Assembly: GCA_021779795.1 (NCBI GenBank)
Contig: JAJXZZ010000006.1
Location: 1-23,089, forward strand
Source of the DNA: Acidobacteriota bacterium
GTDB lineage: Bacteria > Acidobacteriota > Vicinamibacteria > Vicinamibacterales > Fen-181
Direction of reading: 5' to 3'
Length of the DNA: 23,089 bases
The position numbers were made by a program, and so were the translations under genes. A model generated the notes under the pieces. It saw nothing but the letters and a program-made list of their open reading frames with translations, ran no database searches and was not told where the DNA came from. Below are positions 1-6,595 of this stretch, piece after piece; positions within the stretch are counted from its first letter, which is position 1; each line of letters starts with the position of its first letter.

Positions 1-2176
1 GCTGGCCGCCTTCCAGTTCGCGCTCCAGGTTCTCGAGCGCCACGCGCACGACGTCCCGGTGGTGCACCTCCACGCCGACCTCCGACACCGCGTCCAGCCA
101 GAGATGGTGGATCAGGTCGAGGTCCTCGTGCGTCAGCGTGGGCGCGTGCGGCCCGAGCAGGAAGGTCTGCGTCTCGCCGTCCAGCTTGTAGGCCACCAGC
201 CGCGTGCGCACCGTGTCGCTGCCCTCCACCCGCTCCCAGGCCTCGCCGAGCAGCCTGGCCTGCTCGGCCGCCGCGAACTTCGCCGAGTCGCCGAGCACCA
301 CCTCGGTGGCGGACAGCCGCACGGCGGTCTGCGCGATGGCGTCGAAGACGTTCGACGACGGCACCACCAGCAGCTTCACCGGCCGCCCCTCTCGCTCGGC
401 CACCGCGACCACCTTGGTGAACAGCAGCTGCTCGTAGTCGCTGAAGATCTCGTTCTGGTGGAAGTTGCGGAACCCCGAGTCGGGACCCTGCACGAGGCGG
501 ACGGTCATGGCGACGACGTCGTGGCGGTCGGTGTCCACGTGCCTGAGCGCCCACTCGAGGTGGGCCAGCGTGCCGTAGTCGCGCACCGGCACCAGGATGC
601 AGCCCGGCCGCGCGGCCACCTCCGCCAGCCCCAGGTCCGCGGCGGGCAGCAACTGGAACTGGTCGAGGCCGCCCACCCCGTGCGCGTCCTGGCGCCGCCG
701 GGTCGCCTGCCGCTCGGAGACGACGAAGACGACGTAGAGGACGCAGGTGAAGGTCACGCCCCAGATGGTGGCCAGCTCCTTGGTGAACAGGTTGACGACC
801 GCGATGGCGAACAGCACCAGCGTCGTCAGGATGAGGCCGAAGGGGATCTCGAGCGGCCCGATCCGGAGGTTGAGGGGCACCCGCCATTCCCGCGGCCCCG
901 GCTCCTTGAACCGCAGCACGAGCACGGCCAGGCTCTTGAGCGCGAAGCTCCAGACGACGCCAAAGGCGTACGCCTCGCCGAGGACGTAGACGTTGCCGCG
1001 GCTGAGCACGATCGTCAGCAACTGCAGCGCCACGATCACGTTCAGCACCCGGTGCGTCGTGCCGTACTTGTGGTGCGGCTTGCGGAACCAGTCGGGCAGG
1101 ACGCCGTCCTCGGAGATCCGGTTGACGACCGCGTTCGACCCGACGATGGCCGTGTTGACGGCGCCGGCGAGGATCAGGAACCCGACGATGACGACGAACC
1201 CCTGGAACAGCAGGCGGAGCGTCATGGGGCCCGCCAGGTTCATGGCGAGGCCCGAGATCAGGTTGTCGTTGAAGTGCGGCCGCACCGCGTCGGGGATGAG
1301 CGCGACGGCCAGGAAGCTGACGCCCGCCGTGAAGGTCACGGCGTAGACGAAGATCACCGAGCCCGCGCGCCGCAGGTTGAGCGGTTTCGGGTGCTCGATC
1401 TCCCGGTAGACCTGGGCCAGCGTCTCCCACCCGCTCAGGGCCAGGAACGAGTGGCCCAGGCCGACCAGGACGGCGATGGCGGTGATCGACGGCCAGATGG
1501 TGCCGCGCAGCCAGCCCAGCGCGTCGTTCGAGAAGCGGAGGTGCGGGATCGTCGGCGGCGGCGGCAGCTGGCCGCCGCGCGAGAGCAGCGTGCCGACGGC
1601 CCACAGCAGGAGCAGGACCACCATGACGGTGGTGATCTGCATGATGCGCAGCGCGTCGTTGCTCGACTCGCGGATCCCCTGCGTGTTGCGCCGCCAGAAG
1701 TAGATCACCACCACGACCGCGATCGCGGCCGACGTCTCGTTGGGCGGCAGGTGGAACGAGGAGCCGAAGCGGACCGACAGGTCGTTGAGCAGGCCGACGA
1801 TGTACTGGCCCGCCGACGTGGCGCTGATCGGCCCGGTGAGGACGTAGTCGAACAGCAGCGCCGAGACCGAGAGCTTGCCGAGCGTCCCGCCCATCGCCTC
1901 CTTGACGACCCGGTAGACGCCGCCCCGGACGAACATGATGGAGCTCTCGATGTAGATCGCGCGGACCGCGTACGAGAACAGCATCACGCCGAGGATGAAC
2001 CAGGGGGCCGCCTTGCCGACCGCCTGCTCGGCGATGCCGCCGGCGTAGAACGCCGACGAGCCGAGGTCGGAGAGCACGATGGCCGCGGCGCGCCAGAACG
2101 AGATGAAGGAGAGGAAGACCGTCGTGGCGACGACGACCTGCACGGGGCCGCGCGTTGTGGCGGCTGGCTGGGGCAT
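1..2176 (-). CDS. KimA/KUP-like APC-superfamily permease with C-terminal Usp-like domain, partial
   Basis: The gene runs leftward off the window edge; 725 codons are visible and its 3' end is missing. ATG at 2176 follows a GAGG ribosome site. Residues about 15-485 form a 12-helix APC-type membrane domain; from about 525 onward a soluble universal-stress-like region begins (CILVPVRDYG). The fold order matches Bacillus KimA (YdaO), a proton-coupled potassium importer of about 607 residues. From memory of the KimA structure, potassium-site residues D36, Y43, D117, Y118, T121, S125, E233 and Y377 align with D37, Y44, D110, Y111, T114, S118, E251 and Y403 here; T230 is replaced by S248. Spacing inside each motif is identical (LSDLGSSAFY; FDYVLTGPIS; LSGWET; YAFGVVWSF). 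Divergence from a kdp operon supports potassium as substrate. Generic annotation would say amino acid permease; I prefer potassium transport, as inference. The C-terminal domain occupies the place where KimA is regulated by c-di-AMP. Confidence 0.9.
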   Translation of the reverse strand, partial: MPQPAATTRGPVQVVVATTVFLSFISFWRAAAIVLSDLGSSAFYAGGIAEQAVGKAAPWFILGVMLFSYAVRAIYIESSIMFVRGGVYRVVKEAMGGTLGKLSVSALLFDYVLTGPISATSAGQYIVGLLNDLSVRFGSSFHLPPNETSAAIAVVVVIYFWRRNTQGIRESSNDALRIMQITTVMVVLLLLWAVGTLLSRGGQLPPPPTIPHLRFSNDALGWLRGTIWPSITAIAVLVGLGHSFLALSGWETLAQVYREIEHPKPLNLRRAGSVIFVYAVTFTAGVSFLAVALIPDAVRPHFNDNLISGLAMNLAGPMTLRLLFQGFVVIVGFLILAGAVNTAIVGSNAVVNRISEDGVLPDWFRKPHHKYGTTHRVLNVIVALQLLTIVLSRGNVYVLGEAYAFGVVWSFALKSLAVLVLRFKEPGPREWRVPLNLRIGPLEIPFGLILTTLVLFAIAVVNLFTKELATIWGVTFTCVLYVVFVVSERQATRRRQDAHGVGGLDQFQLLPAADLGLAEVAARPGCILVPVRDYGTLAHLEWALRHVDTDRHDVVAMTVRLVQGPDSGFRNFHQNEIFSDYEQLLFTKVVAVAEREGRPVKLLVVPSSNVFDAIAQTAVRLSATEVVLGDSAKFAAAEQARLLGEAWERVEGSDTVRTRLVAYKLDGETQTFLLGPHAPTLTHEDLDLIHHLWLDAVSEVGVEVHHRDVVRVALENLERELEGGQ

Positions 2177-2237
2177 GGACGACCTCGGTCGTGTGGCCGG
2201 GGACCGCCCCCGGGGGTGGCCCGCCGCCAAACCATTC

Positions 2238-2267
2238 ATTATCGACCGAGTGGGACCGGAAAGTCAC
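2238..2267 (-). promoter_or_regulatory. Candidate sigma-70 promoter of the KimA-like permease
   Basis: On the minus strand, GTGACT (2262-2267) and GATAAT (2238-2243) are separated by 18 bases. GATAAT matches the -10 consensus at five of six positions, which is notable in such GC-rich DNA. It would give a leader of roughly 55 bases before ATG 2176, too short for a large riboswitch. Confidence 0.45.
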
Positions 2268-2299
2268 CACGCGTATCGGCCCGCGGCCGGCGAAGCGGT

Positions 2300-2328
2300 T
2301 TGACAGGCCCCAGCCCGTCCATTACGCT
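2300..2328 (+). promoter_or_regulatory. Candidate sigma-70 promoter of the kdp sensor kinase
   Basis: A perfect TTGACA (2300-2305) is followed after 17 bases by TACGCT (2323-2328). A perfect AGGAGG ribosome site sits at 2336-2341. The predicted transcript start, near 2335, lies almost on the ribosome site, so the leader would be very short. The same TACGCT hexamer recurs ahead of the kdpF region at 4526. Confidence 0.5.
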
Positions 2329-2347
2329 CCCTTCGAGGAGGCTCTCC

Positions 2348-3775
2348 CTGCCGGCCCGAGGTCCGCTGCTGCTCCGCCTGACCGTCGCGACCGGCGGCGT
2401 GTTCGCCGTGACGGCGGCCTGCTTCTTCCTGGTCCGCGTCAACCCGATGACCGTGGCGCTCAGCTACGTCGTCACCATCCTGCTGGTCGCGAGCCGGTGG
2501 GGGGCGGCGGAGGCGACCGCGGCGTCGGTGGTCGCGACGGTCTGCCTGAACGTCTTCTTCCTGCCGCCGGTGGGCACGATCACCATCGCCGACCCGCAGA
2601 ACTGGGTGGCCCTGACGGCGTTCCTCGTGACGGCGCTCGTGACCAGCCAGCTGTCGGACCGCGCGCGGCGGCGGCACGTCGAGGCGCTGTCGCGCCAGGG
2701 GGATCTCGAGCGGCTCTACGCCCTCAGCCGGGCCCTCCTGCTGTCGCCCGGCACCCCCTCGATCCTCGCCGCCACGGCGCGTCACGTCGCCGAGGCCTTC
2801 GGCTTCACGGCCGTGGCCCTCTTCGACCACCGCTCCGGCACCGTGTCGTGGGCCGGGCCGGCCGAGCCGCCCGCGCTCGAGGAGACGCTGCGCGCGGTGG
2901 CGCGGCGCGCGGTGACGGCGCGCGAACAGGGCCTGGTCGTCGTCGCCATCCAGCTGGGCGGCGTCCCCATCGGCAGCCTGGCCCTGCCGGACCAGGGGCT
3001 GAGCGACACGGTCGTGCAGTCGATCGCCAACCTCGTCGCCATCGCGCTCGAGCGGGCGAGAGGGCAGGAGGCGGCGGCGCGCGCCGAGGCGGCCCGCGAG
3101 AGCGGCGAGCTGCGGGCGACGATGCTCGACGCCCTGGCGCACGAGTTCAAGACGCCGCTCACCTCGATGAAGGTCGCCGCCGCGGATCTCCGGGCCAACG
3201 CGCCCGACGAGCGGCGGCGCGAGCTGGCCGCCATCGTGGAGGAGGACCTGGACCGGCTGCAGTCGCTCGTGACCGACACGGTGCAGATGGTCCGCGTGGA
3301 CGCCGGCGCGTTCTCGCTGCGCCTGAACGACCATCGCCTGGCGGACCTGGTGGCGGCCGCGCTTCGCCAGTTCGAGCCGAGGCTCGACGGCCACGCGGTG
3401 ACGGCCGACGTCCCGGACGACCTGCTGCTGCGCGCCGACCGCGACCTGCTCGGCCTGGCCCTCCGGCAGCTCCTCGACAACGCCGTCAAGTACTCCCCGG
3501 CGACGTCGGCCATCGGGATCGCGGCGACCGGGGGCGAGACGATCGCCCTCGCCGTGCGCAACTCGGGGCCGCCGATCCCGGACACGGAGCTCCCGCGCCT
3601 GTTCGAGCGGTTCTACCGCGGGTCGCAGGCCCACGGCGTGCCGGGCACCGGCATCGGCCTCGCCATCGCCCGGCAGATCGCCGAGGCGCACGGCGGCACG
3701 CTGTCGGTGTCGAGCCAGGAGGGCGCGGGCACGGTGTTCACCCTCTCGCTGCCGCGCGGCGGGAGGCGGCGATGA
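2348..3775 (+). CDS. kdpD: KdpD-type sensor histidine kinase, C-terminal half only (DUF4118-GAF-HisKA-HATPase)
   Basis: Membrane sensor kinase expected to phosphorylate the adjacent KdpE. Numbered from CTG 2348 (475 aa): four membrane segments of DUF4118 type at about 10-103 (ending LVTSQLSDRARRR), a GAF-like region at about 115-245, the HisKA H-box LAHEFKTPLTS with phospho-acceptor H265, the ATPase N-box with N378 (LLDNAVKYSP), and the G-box GTGIGLAIARQIAEAHGG near the end. Full-length KdpD is about 900 residues and begins with a KdpD/Usp sensor half. That half is absent here and is encoded separately at 9346-11545. The start is uncertain. CTG 2348 has a perfect AGGAGG six bases upstream; the alternatives are TTG 2300, which overlaps the candidate -35 box, and GTG 2399, which would cut into the first helix. 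The 3' end overlaps kdpE by ATGA. Confidence 0.88.
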   Translation: MPARGPLLLRLTVATGGVFAVTAACFFLVRVNPMTVALSYVVTILLVASRWGAAEATAASVVATVCLNVFFLPPVGTITIADPQNWVALTAFLVTALVTSQLSDRARRRHVEALSRQGDLERLYALSRALLLSPGTPSILAATARHVAEAFGFTAVALFDHRSGTVSWAGPAEPPALEETLRAVARRAVTAREQGLVVVAIQLGGVPIGSLALPDQGLSDTVVQSIANLVAIALERARGQEAAARAEAARESGELRATMLDALAHEFKTPLTSMKVAAADLRANAPDERRRELAAIVEEDLDRLQSLVTDTVQMVRVDAGAFSLRLNDHRLADLVAAALRQFEPRLDGHAVTADVPDDLLLRADRDLLGLALRQLLDNAVKYSPATSAIGIAATGGETIALAVRNSGPPIPDTELPRLFERFYRGSQAHGVPGTGIGLAIARQIAEAHGGTLSVSSQEGAGTVFTLSLPRGGRRR

Positions 3776-4470
3776 GCGGGGCCAGGATCCTCGTCGTGGA
3801 CGACGACCCGCAGATCCGCCGGGTCCTCAAGGTCACGCTCGCCGGCCAGGGGTTCGAGGTGGAGGACGCCCGGAACGGCGAGGAGGCGCTCGAGCGCCTG
3901 CGCAGCCATCGCGTCGATCTCGTCCTGCTCGACATCAACATGCCGGGAATGAGCGGCCTCGACATCTGCCGCTCGGTGCGGGCCGGGTCCGAGGTCGCCG
4001 TCATCATGCTCACCGTCCGCGACGAGGAGGCCGACACGGTCGAGGCCCTCGACGCGGGGGCCGACGACTACGTCACCAAGCCGTTCAAGCCGTCGGAACT
4101 GCTCGCCCGGATCCGCGCGGCCCTGCGCCGCTCGCCCGGCGGGCAGGGGCCGTCGGGCCGCCTGGTCCTCGGCCCGGCGACGATCGACTTCGACACCCGC
4201 CAGGTGACCTCCCGCGGCCGGCAGGCCCGCCTGACGCCCAAGGAGTTCGACCTGCTGCGGTACCTCGTGGCGCACGCCAACAAGGTGCTGTCGCACCGGC
4301 AGCTGCTGCAGGCGGTGTGGGGCCCGGACTACGGGGACCAGGTGGACTACCTGCGGGTGTTCGTGAACCAGCTCCGCAAGAAGATCGAGCCGAAGCCGTC
4401 GAGCCCCGTCTACCTGCTGACCGAGCCGTGGGTCGGCTACCGGCTCAACCTCCCGCCCGACCCGCGCTGA
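3772..4470 (+). CDS. kdpE: KdpE, OmpR-family response regulator
   Basis: A 232-residue two-domain regulator that would activate kdpFABC. The receiver domain (about 4-118) has the acidic pocket D10-D11-D12, phospho-acceptor D54 in LLDINMPGMSG, switch T81 and invariant K103 (VTKPFKPSELLARIR). The winged-helix DNA-binding domain follows (about 135-230), with LTPKEFDLLRYLVAHANKVL and the terminal VGYRL typical of KdpE. The start codon overlaps the kinase stop (ATGA), so the two are translationally coupled, as is usual for histidine kinase and regulator pairs. Length matches the KdpE family. Identification as KdpE rather than another OmpR-type regulator rests on both sequence style and its position directly upstream of the pump genes. 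Confidence 0.93.
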   Translation: MSGARILVVDDDPQIRRVLKVTLAGQGFEVEDARNGEEALERLRSHRVDLVLLDINMPGMSGLDICRSVRAGSEVAVIMLTVRDEEADTVEALDAGADDYVTKPFKPSELLARIRAALRRSPGGQGPSGRLVLGPATIDFDTRQVTSRGRQARLTPKEFDLLRYLVAHANKVLSHRQLLQAVWGPDYGDQVDYLRVFVNQLRKKIEPKPSSPVYLLTEPWVGYRLNLPPDPR

Positions 4471-4501
4471 CGGCGGCGCACGAAATCCTCAGCCGGGGCT
4501 A

Positions 4502-4531
4502 ATGACTTCCTAACGCCCCACCCCCTACGCT
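4502..4531 (+). promoter_or_regulatory. Candidate kdpF-A-B-C promoter with possible KdpE half-sites
   Basis: ATGACT (4502-4507), 18 bases, then TACGCT (4526-4531), the same -10-like hexamer as before the kinase gene. Two similar words, TCCTCAGCC (4486-4494) and TCCTAACGCC (4508-4517), lie 22 bases apart, or two helical turns. That is how OmpR-family regulators often bind, but no KdpE consensus is known to me for this lineage. The segment lies between kdpE and the first small gene. Confidence 0.3.
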
Positions 4532-4583
4532 CGGAGTGTGAACGGACGCATGAGCGGCCGCGCGGTCGTGGACGAGGCAACCC

Positions 4584-4667
4584 GTGGCTGACGCGGCCTA
4601 CGGCCTGCTCGGCGTCGGGCTGCTGGCGCTGTGCTGGCTGTTCGCGCTGGCGTGCGACCGGTTGTGA
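4584..4667 (+). CDS. 27-residue single-pass membrane microprotein upstream of KdpF
   Basis: GTG start at 4584, six bases after GAGG (4574-4577), with TGA at 4665-4667. The product is essentially one hydrophobic helix (GLLGVGLLALCWLFALAC) capped by a charged C-terminus, CDRL. Its stop codon forms part of the TGAGGG ribosome site of kdpF, so the two small genes appear translationally coupled. Size and topology resemble KdpF but the sequence differs. It may be a second small pump subunit or a regulator; I do not recognise a named family. The good ribosome site, clean membrane profile and tight packing argue that it is real. Confidence 0.55.
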   Translation: MADAAYGLLGVGLLALCWLFALACDRL

Positions 4668-4675
4668 GGGACGCG

Positions 4676-4759
4676 ATGGACTACGTGCTCGGCGCGGCGG
4701 CGGCGGCCGCCGTGTTCGCCTACCTGATCGACGCGCTGCTGCGCCCCTGGAACTACTGA
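4676..4759 (+). CDS. kdpF: KdpF, small subunit of the Kdp potassium ATPase
   Basis: Too small for most gene finders at 27 residues. It begins MDYVLG, has one membrane helix of alternating alanine and aliphatic residues, and ends AYLIDALLRPWNY. The YL-x-x-ALLRP ending is the hallmark of KdpF, which is about 29 residues long and stabilises the KdpABC complex in the inner membrane. A ribosome site (GAGGG at 4666-4670) lies five bases before the ATG, and kdpA starts 10 bases after the stop. Position, length and ending make the call reliable despite the size. Confidence 0.85.
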   Translation: MDYVLGAAAAAAVFAYLIDALLRPWNY

Positions 4760-4768
4760 GGCCGGCCC

Positions 4769-6595
4769 ATGACGACAACGGGCGTCTTCGAGATCCTGGG
4801 CTTCCTGGGAATCGTGCTGGCCCTGGCGCGGCCGCTCGGCGTGTTCATGGCGGGCGTCTTCGAAGGCGAGCGCACGTTCCTCCACCCGGCGCTCGGGTGG
4901 CTCGAACGCCTGATCTACCGCCTCGGCGGCATCCGCGAGGACGCCGAGCAGCGCTGGACCGAGTACGCGTTCGCGCTGCTCGCCTTCGCCGCGGTCGAGT
5001 TCGTTCTGACCTACGCCCTCCTCCGGCTGCAGGGGCTGCTGCCGCTCAATCCCGAAGGGTTCGGGACCGCCCACGCGCCGGGCTGGGCCGCGCCGATGAC
5101 GCCCGACCTCGCCTTCAACACGGCCATCAGCTTCGCGAGCAACACGAACTGGCAGGCGTACAGCGGCGAGCGCACCCTCGGCTACTTCGCGCAGATGGCG
5201 GCGCTGACGACGCAGAACTTCACGTCGGCGGCGGCCGGCATGGCGGTGGCCATCGCCGTCATCCGCGGGTTCGCGCGGCGCGAGTCGAAGACGATCGGCA
5301 ATTTCTGGGTGGACACGACCCGGGCGGCCGTCTACGTGCTGCTGCCCCTGGCGCTGGTCGCGGCCCTGGTCTTCGTCTCGCAGGGCGTCGTCCAGAACTG
5401 GGACGCGTACACGCGGGTCCGGACCGTCGAGGGGGCCACGCAGGTGATCGCGCAGGGCCCGGTCGCCTCGCAGGAGGCGATCAAGGAGCTGGGCACCAAC
5501 GGCGGCGGCTTCTTCAACGCCAACTCGGCCCACCCGTTCGAGAACCCGACGCCGTTCACCAACCTCGTCCAGCTGGTGCTGATGTTCCTCGTGAGTGCGG
5601 GCCTGACGGCGACGTTCGGCCACATGGTCCGCGACCCGCGGCAGGGATGGGCGCTGCTGGCGGCGATGAGCCTGCTCTTCGCCGTCGGCGCGTTCGTGGC
5701 CACGGCGGCCGAGCAGCGCGGCAATCCGATCCTGGAGCGCCTCGGCGTCGAGGCGGCGGCCGGCGCCGGCCAGCCGGGCGGCAACATGGAGGGGAAGGAG
5801 GTGCGCTTCGGCATCGTGGACTCGGCGCTGTTCGCCACGGTGACGACCGACGCGAGCTGCGGCGCCGTCAACAGCATGCACGACAGCTACACGCCGCTCG
5901 GCGGGCTGGTGCCGCTGTTCGATATCCAGACGGGCGAGGTGATCTTCGGCGGCGTCGGCGCCGGCCTGTGCGGGATCCTGCTGTTCGCCATCCTGGCCGT
6001 GTTCATCGCCGGCCTGATGGTCGGCCGGACGCCGGAGTACGTCGGCAAGCGGATCGAGCAGAAGGAGGTCAAGATGGCGATGCTCGCGCTGATTGCCACG
6101 GCGTTCAGCATCCTCGTCTTCACGGCGCTGGCGACGTCGGCGCCCCTGGCGAAGGGGAGCGCCTGGAACGCGCCTGGCCCGCCGGCCGCGAACGCGGCCA
6201 ACGCCGGGCCGCACGGGTTCACCGAGCTGCTCTATGCCTACTCGAGCGCCACGGGCAACAACGGCAGCGCGTTCGCGGGCCTCGACGCCGACACGCCCTG
6301 GTACGACGTGACGACCGGCGTGGCGATGATCATCGGGCGATTCCTGTTCCTGCTGCCGCTTCTGGCCGCGGCCGGCAGCCTGGCGGCCAAGAAGAGCATC
6401 CCGGTGACGGCCGGCACGCTGCCGACCGGGGGCGGCCTCTTCGTCGCGCTCCTCGTGGGGACGATCATCATCGTCGGGGCGCTGACCTTCTTCCCGGCGC
6501 TCTCGCTGGGCCCGATCGTCGAGCAGTTCCTGATGAACCAGGGGCGGCTGTTCTCGCTCGTCCTGGCGGTGCCGGGAGGCGTGCCATGGCTGTGA
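4769..6595 (+). CDS. kdpA: KdpA, potassium-binding channel subunit of the Kdp ATPase
   Basis: KdpA (608 aa) is the channel-like subunit of the superfamily of K+ transporters that captures potassium at micromolar levels. The four selectivity-filter segments are recognisable: SNTNWQAYSGE, GTNGGGFFNANSAHPFENP, TTDASCGAVNSMHDSYTPLG and ATGNNGSAFAGL. ATG 4769 follows GAGG (4758-4761) by seven bases. E. coli KdpA has 557 residues. The extra length comes from an alanine/proline-rich loop (around NAPGPPAANAANAGPHG) and a C-terminal tail of about 20 residues whose codons run into kdpB, a 10-base overlap. Filter motifs are intact, so the pump should be functional. Confidence 0.97.
   Translation: MTTTGVFEILGFLGIVLALARPLGVFMAGVFEGERTFLHPALGWLERLIYRLGGIREDAEQRWTEYAFALLAFAAVEFVLTYALLRLQGLLPLNPEGFGTAHAPGWAAPMTPDLAFNTAISFASNTNWQAYSGERTLGYFAQMAALTTQNFTSAAAGMAVAIAVIRGFARRESKTIGNFWVDTTRAAVYVLLPLALVAALVFVSQGVVQNWDAYTRVRTVEGATQVIAQGPVASQEAIKELGTNGGGFFNANSAHPFENPTPFTNLVQLVLMFLVSAGLTATFGHMVRDPRQGWALLAAMSLLFAVGAFVATAAEQRGNPILERLGVEAAAGAGQPGGNMEGKEVRFGIVDSALFATVTTDASCGAVNSMHDSYTPLGGLVPLFDIQTGEVIFGGVGAGLCGILLFAILAVFIAGLMVGRTPEYVGKRIEQKEVKMAMLALIATAFSILVFTALATSAPLAKGSAWNAPGPPAANAANAGPHGFTELLYAYSSATGNNGSAFAGLDADTPWYDVTTGVAMIIGRFLFLLPLLAAAGSLAAKKSIPVTAGTLPTGGGLFVALLVGTIIIVGALTFFPALSLGPIVEQFLMNQGRLFSLVLAVPGGVPWL

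Noticed and set aside
2177..2237. Possible c-di-AMP or potassium riboswitch before the permease
   Set aside because: The predicted leader is about 55 bases, too short for the ydaO-type or M-box/kt-class structures, and no conserved motif was seen.
59..2300. Very long rightward open frame opposite the permease, continuous with the kinase frame
   Set aside because: It is arginine-, histidine- and glutamine-rich low-complexity sequence antisense to a clear membrane protein; stop codons are simply rare in GC-rich DNA. Only the part from about 2348 codes for a kinase.
4550..4591. ATG-started 13-codon ORF overlapping the microprotein start
   Set aside because: No recognisable features, weak ribosome site, and it ends inside the better-supported small gene. 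It could at most be a leader peptide.
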